From the NCBI GenBank assembly GCA_016783145.1, contig JADHXD010000044.1:1-32289 (forward strand): a DNA stretch of 32,289 nt, given 5' to 3'. The position numbers were made by a program, and so were the translations under genes. Within the stretch, counting starts at the first letter, position 1. Each line of letters starts with the position of its first letter. The notes beneath the pieces are model-generated. The model did not search any database. It worked only from the letters and a program-made list of their open reading frames with translations, and was not told where the DNA came from. Positions 30,512 through 32,289 of this stretch are shown piece after piece. This stretch comes from Anaerolineae bacterium (GTDB lineage Bacteria; Chloroflexota; Anaerolineae; JAFGEY01).

Positions 30512-32119
30512 ATGACCATCATCGATCGCGTGTTCACGGTACGTGGAGAGCCTTTCTTCCCCATCGGCGGACAGGCCCGCAACTCCAGCGGGTACAACGC
30601 CGCAGAGGCCGAGACAGCCTTCCGAGCGCTCAAGCTGATCAACGGCAATACCCTCGAGATCCCGGTGTACTGGGAGCAGATCGAGCCCGAGGAGGGCGTC
30701 TTTGACTTTCAGAGCGTGGATGCCCTTCTGGAGTGCGCGCGACGCAATGGCGTCCGGCTCGTCCTGCTCTGGTTCGCCACCTGGAAGAACGGCAGCATGG
30801 ACTATGCACCGGCGTGGGTCAAGACCGACCCAGGGCGCTTCAAGCGGGTCACGGCGCCGACCGGCCGCAGCATCTGGGTGCTCTCTTCCCACTGCCAGGC
30901 CACCCTTGACGCCGACCAGCGCGCCTTCACCGAGCTCTGTGCCTATCTCAAAGCACACGACAGCGCAGAGCGCACCGTGATCGCCCTGCAGATCGAGAAC
31001 GAGCCGGGCATCCTGGGCAGCGACCGCGACCATGGCCCCGAGGCCCAGGCCTGCTACCACGGGCCTGTGCCCGCAGAGCTGGTGGAAAGGATGAGGGCCA
31101 ACGGACAGGGACGGGTGTACGACCTGTGGCAGCAGGCCGGCGGCGCAGAGGCCGGCACCTGGCCCGAGCTGTTCGGCTGGTCCGCGGGCGAGGTGATGAC
31201 CTCTTGGTCGATCGCCAGCTACATCGACTGCATTGCCAAGGGGGGCAAAGAGGTCTACGACATCCCCATGTACACCAACGCCTGGCTGGGCGAGCGCGAG
31301 TGGGCGCTCGCCGGCGAATCCTACCCCTCGGGCGGCCCGATCAGCGTGGTGCTGGACATCTACAAGTGGTTCGCGCCGCACCTGGACCTGATCGCCCCCG
31401 ACATCTACATCCCGGACTCCAGGGGGTACGAGGCCATCTGCGCGGCCTATGCCCGCGACGACAACCCCCTCTTTGTCCCCGAGTCAGCGCCCGGGGGATC
31501 AAACGCGTGGAACATGTTCCGCGCTATCGCCGACTATGGTGCCATCGGGTACGCCTTCTTTGCCATCGAGCGCATCATCGCCGCGGATGGTTCGGTGCGC
31601 CCCGAGCACCAGCCGCTCGTGGACAGCTTTTGCGCGGTCGCTTCAGCGATCCCGCTCCTGCTCCGCTATCAGGGCACGGGCAAGGTCCACGCCGTGATCC
31701 AAGAAGAGAACCAGCGAGAGCAGTTGCTCGACCTGGACGGCTGGCTGGGCCTGGTCGAGTATGACGACGGGTCCACGCGGCAGCCAAAGGACTGGCGTCA
31801 CCGTCCCGGGGAGCATCGGCCTGAGGACCGCGGGCGAGGCCTGGTGATCCAGGCAAGCCGGCAAGAGCTCTACTTCCTCGGGGCCAGCTACCGGGTCATG
31901 CTTCGCCCCAAGCTGCCGCCAGATCAGGCGCGAGATGCCTCCCTGGCGAACGGCTTTCTGTGCAAGCACCAAGTGCCGTTCATCCACATCGACGAGGGAC
32001 ACCTCGACGAGCGCGGCGCGTTCATCGTCGACCGTCGTCGCAACGGCGATGAAGCGAACCACGGCGTGTGGGTCGAGGCGGACGTCGGTGTGGTCCGGGT
32101 GCTGCTCTGCGATCCATAG
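30512..32119 (+). CDS. GH35/GH42-type beta-galactosidase-like glycosidase (DUF5597-like)
   Basis: Clan GH-A (beta/alpha)8 glycosidase of 535 residues. The N-terminal RGEPFFPIGGQARNSSGY and LKLINGNTLEIPVYWEQIEPEEG-type strands are typical of GH35/42 relatives. The acid/base is Glu164 in ALQIENEPG, and the nucleophile is probably Glu324 in PLFVPESAPG. A C-terminal beta domain follows from about residue 385, as in DUF5597-bearing proteins. No signal peptide is visible. The ATG at 30512 has GGAGGAG four bases upstream; six more in-frame codons exist upstream but are unsupported. It ends the plus-strand unit with the UroD-like and FAD genes, giving a candidate sugar release-and-oxidation module. 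Galactoside specificity is not proven. Confidence 0.85.
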   Translation: MTIIDRVFTVRGEPFFPIGGQARNSSGYNAAEAETAFRALKLINGNTLEIPVYWEQIEPEEGVFDFQSVDALLECARRNGVRLVLLWFATWKNGSMDYAPAWVKTDPGRFKRVTAPTGRSIWVLSSHCQATLDADQRAFTELCAYLKAHDSAERTVIALQIENEPGILGSDRDHGPEAQACYHGPVPAELVERMRANGQGRVYDLWQQAGGAEAGTWPELFGWSAGEVMTSWSIASYIDCIAKGGKEVYDIPMYTNAWLGEREWALAGESYPSGGPISVVLDIYKWFAPHLDLIAPDIYIPDSRGYEAICAAYARDDNPLFVPESAPGGSNAWNMFRAIADYGAIGYAFFAIERIIAADGSVRPEHQPLVDSFCAVASAIPLLLRYQGTGKVHAVIQEENQREQLLDLDGWLGLVEYDDGSTRQPKDWRHRPGEHRPEDRGRGLVIQASRQELYFLGASYRVMLRPKLPPDQARDASLANGFLCKHQVPFIHIDEGHLDERGAFIVDRRRNGDEANHGVWVEADVGVVRVLLCDP

Positions 32120-32179
32120 AAACGCTTTGTCCGCTCCGCTGTTCTGTGCTATAGACCTTTCCGGATGAGTCAAAAACAC

Positions 32180-32215
32180 GTGCATAGTGTTGTTTTCGTG
32201 TTCTGACATATGCAC
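32180..32215. repeat. Short inverted repeat after the glycosidase gene
   Basis: GTGCATA (32180-32186) and TATGCAC (32209-32215) are exact complements around a T-rich 22-base spacer. The region is visibly more AT-rich than the genes. It may be a weak terminator or an element end; evidence is slight. Confidence 0.3.
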
Positions 32216-32216
32216 C

Positions 32217-32289
32217 TTACCAACTGAAACCAACCCGATAGCTGACCCCGTTACGTGTCAAAGTGATGGGCACATCGTACAGCCACCCA
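32217..32289 (-). CDS. Possible C-terminal fragment of a gene running off the right edge
   Basis: On the minus strand, the frame entering from the window edge reads GWLYDVPITLTRNGVSYRVG-FSW and stops at TAA (32219-32217). The 23 residues look protein-like (alternating hydrophobic pattern, aromatic end), and the orientation would be convergent with the glycosidase gene. No family can be assigned from so little sequence. Confidence 0.3.
   Translation of the reverse strand, partial: GWLYDVPITLTRNGVSYRVGFSW

Noticed and set aside
29348-31381. Minus-strand open frame of 677 codons opposite the UroD-like and glycosidase genes
   Set aside because: It is antisense to two genes with good ribosome sites and motifs, and the translation is low-complexity.

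Overview
The window is GC-rich bacterial DNA, densely packed with genes and mostly in minus-strand operons. Many genes are joined by ATGA, GTGA or TGATG overlaps, and several start at GTG or TTG. The content suggests a metabolically versatile environmental bacterium, most likely Chloroflexota (Anaerolineae-like). The grounds are an L,D-transpeptidase fused to an SH3 domain, several enolase-superfamily enzymes, UroD-like and FAD enzymes beside glycosidases, a LarA-type enzyme, a reductive-dehalogenase-like protein, and intergenic AGACxTCCGAAGTCT-type dyads. This assignment is inference. I saw no tRNA, rRNA, CRISPR array, transposase or phage gene.

Layout. (1) 67-11705, minus strand, read right to left: ferredoxin-type aldo/keto reductase, NUDIX hydrolase, GH78-like alpha-rhamnosidase, SAM methyltransferase, two half-ABC exporters with complementary degenerate ATP sites, an S1 sulfatase, and a GH3 glucosidase whose C-terminus ends abruptly. 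(2) A back-to-back promoter pair at 11729-11778 separates this operon from a plus-strand reductive-dehalogenase-like Fe-S protein. (3) 12818-17030, minus strand: two enolase-superfamily dehydratases, a sugar isomerase/epimerase-like protein, a DinB protein and a VOC protein, in two promoter-defined units. (4) 17111-17527: an intergenic block with nested hairpin repeats, followed by a plus-strand iron-containing alcohol dehydrogenase. (5) 18777-25347, minus strand: a LarA-type racemase with its own promoter. Upstream of it is a seven-gene operon: AKR, VOC, a 70-residue membrane protein, sugar isomerase, AKR, enolase-superfamily enzyme, and a Cys-rich four-TM membrane protein. (6) 25498-26607, minus strand: L,D-transpeptidase with a strong terminator. 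(7) 26943-32119, plus strand: NudC, FAD oxidoreductase, UroD-like protein, GH35/42-type glycosidase. The last bases carry a short C-terminal coding fragment on the minus strand.

How the genes fit together. Three glycosidases and a sulfatase would free sugars from decorated glycosides. AKRs, an Fe-dependent alcohol dehydrogenase and an FAD enzyme would adjust sugar oxidation states. Three enolase-superfamily members would dehydrate acid sugars, and TIM-barrel isomerases and the LarA homologue would epimerise them. Oddly, the glycosidases and sulfatase lack visible signal peptides, and the only transporter in the window is exporter-type. The points most worth following are the AKR/reductive-dehalogenase divergon, the exporter inside a catabolic operon, the enolase homologue missing an expected metal ligand, and the GH3 end that resembles an intergenic element.
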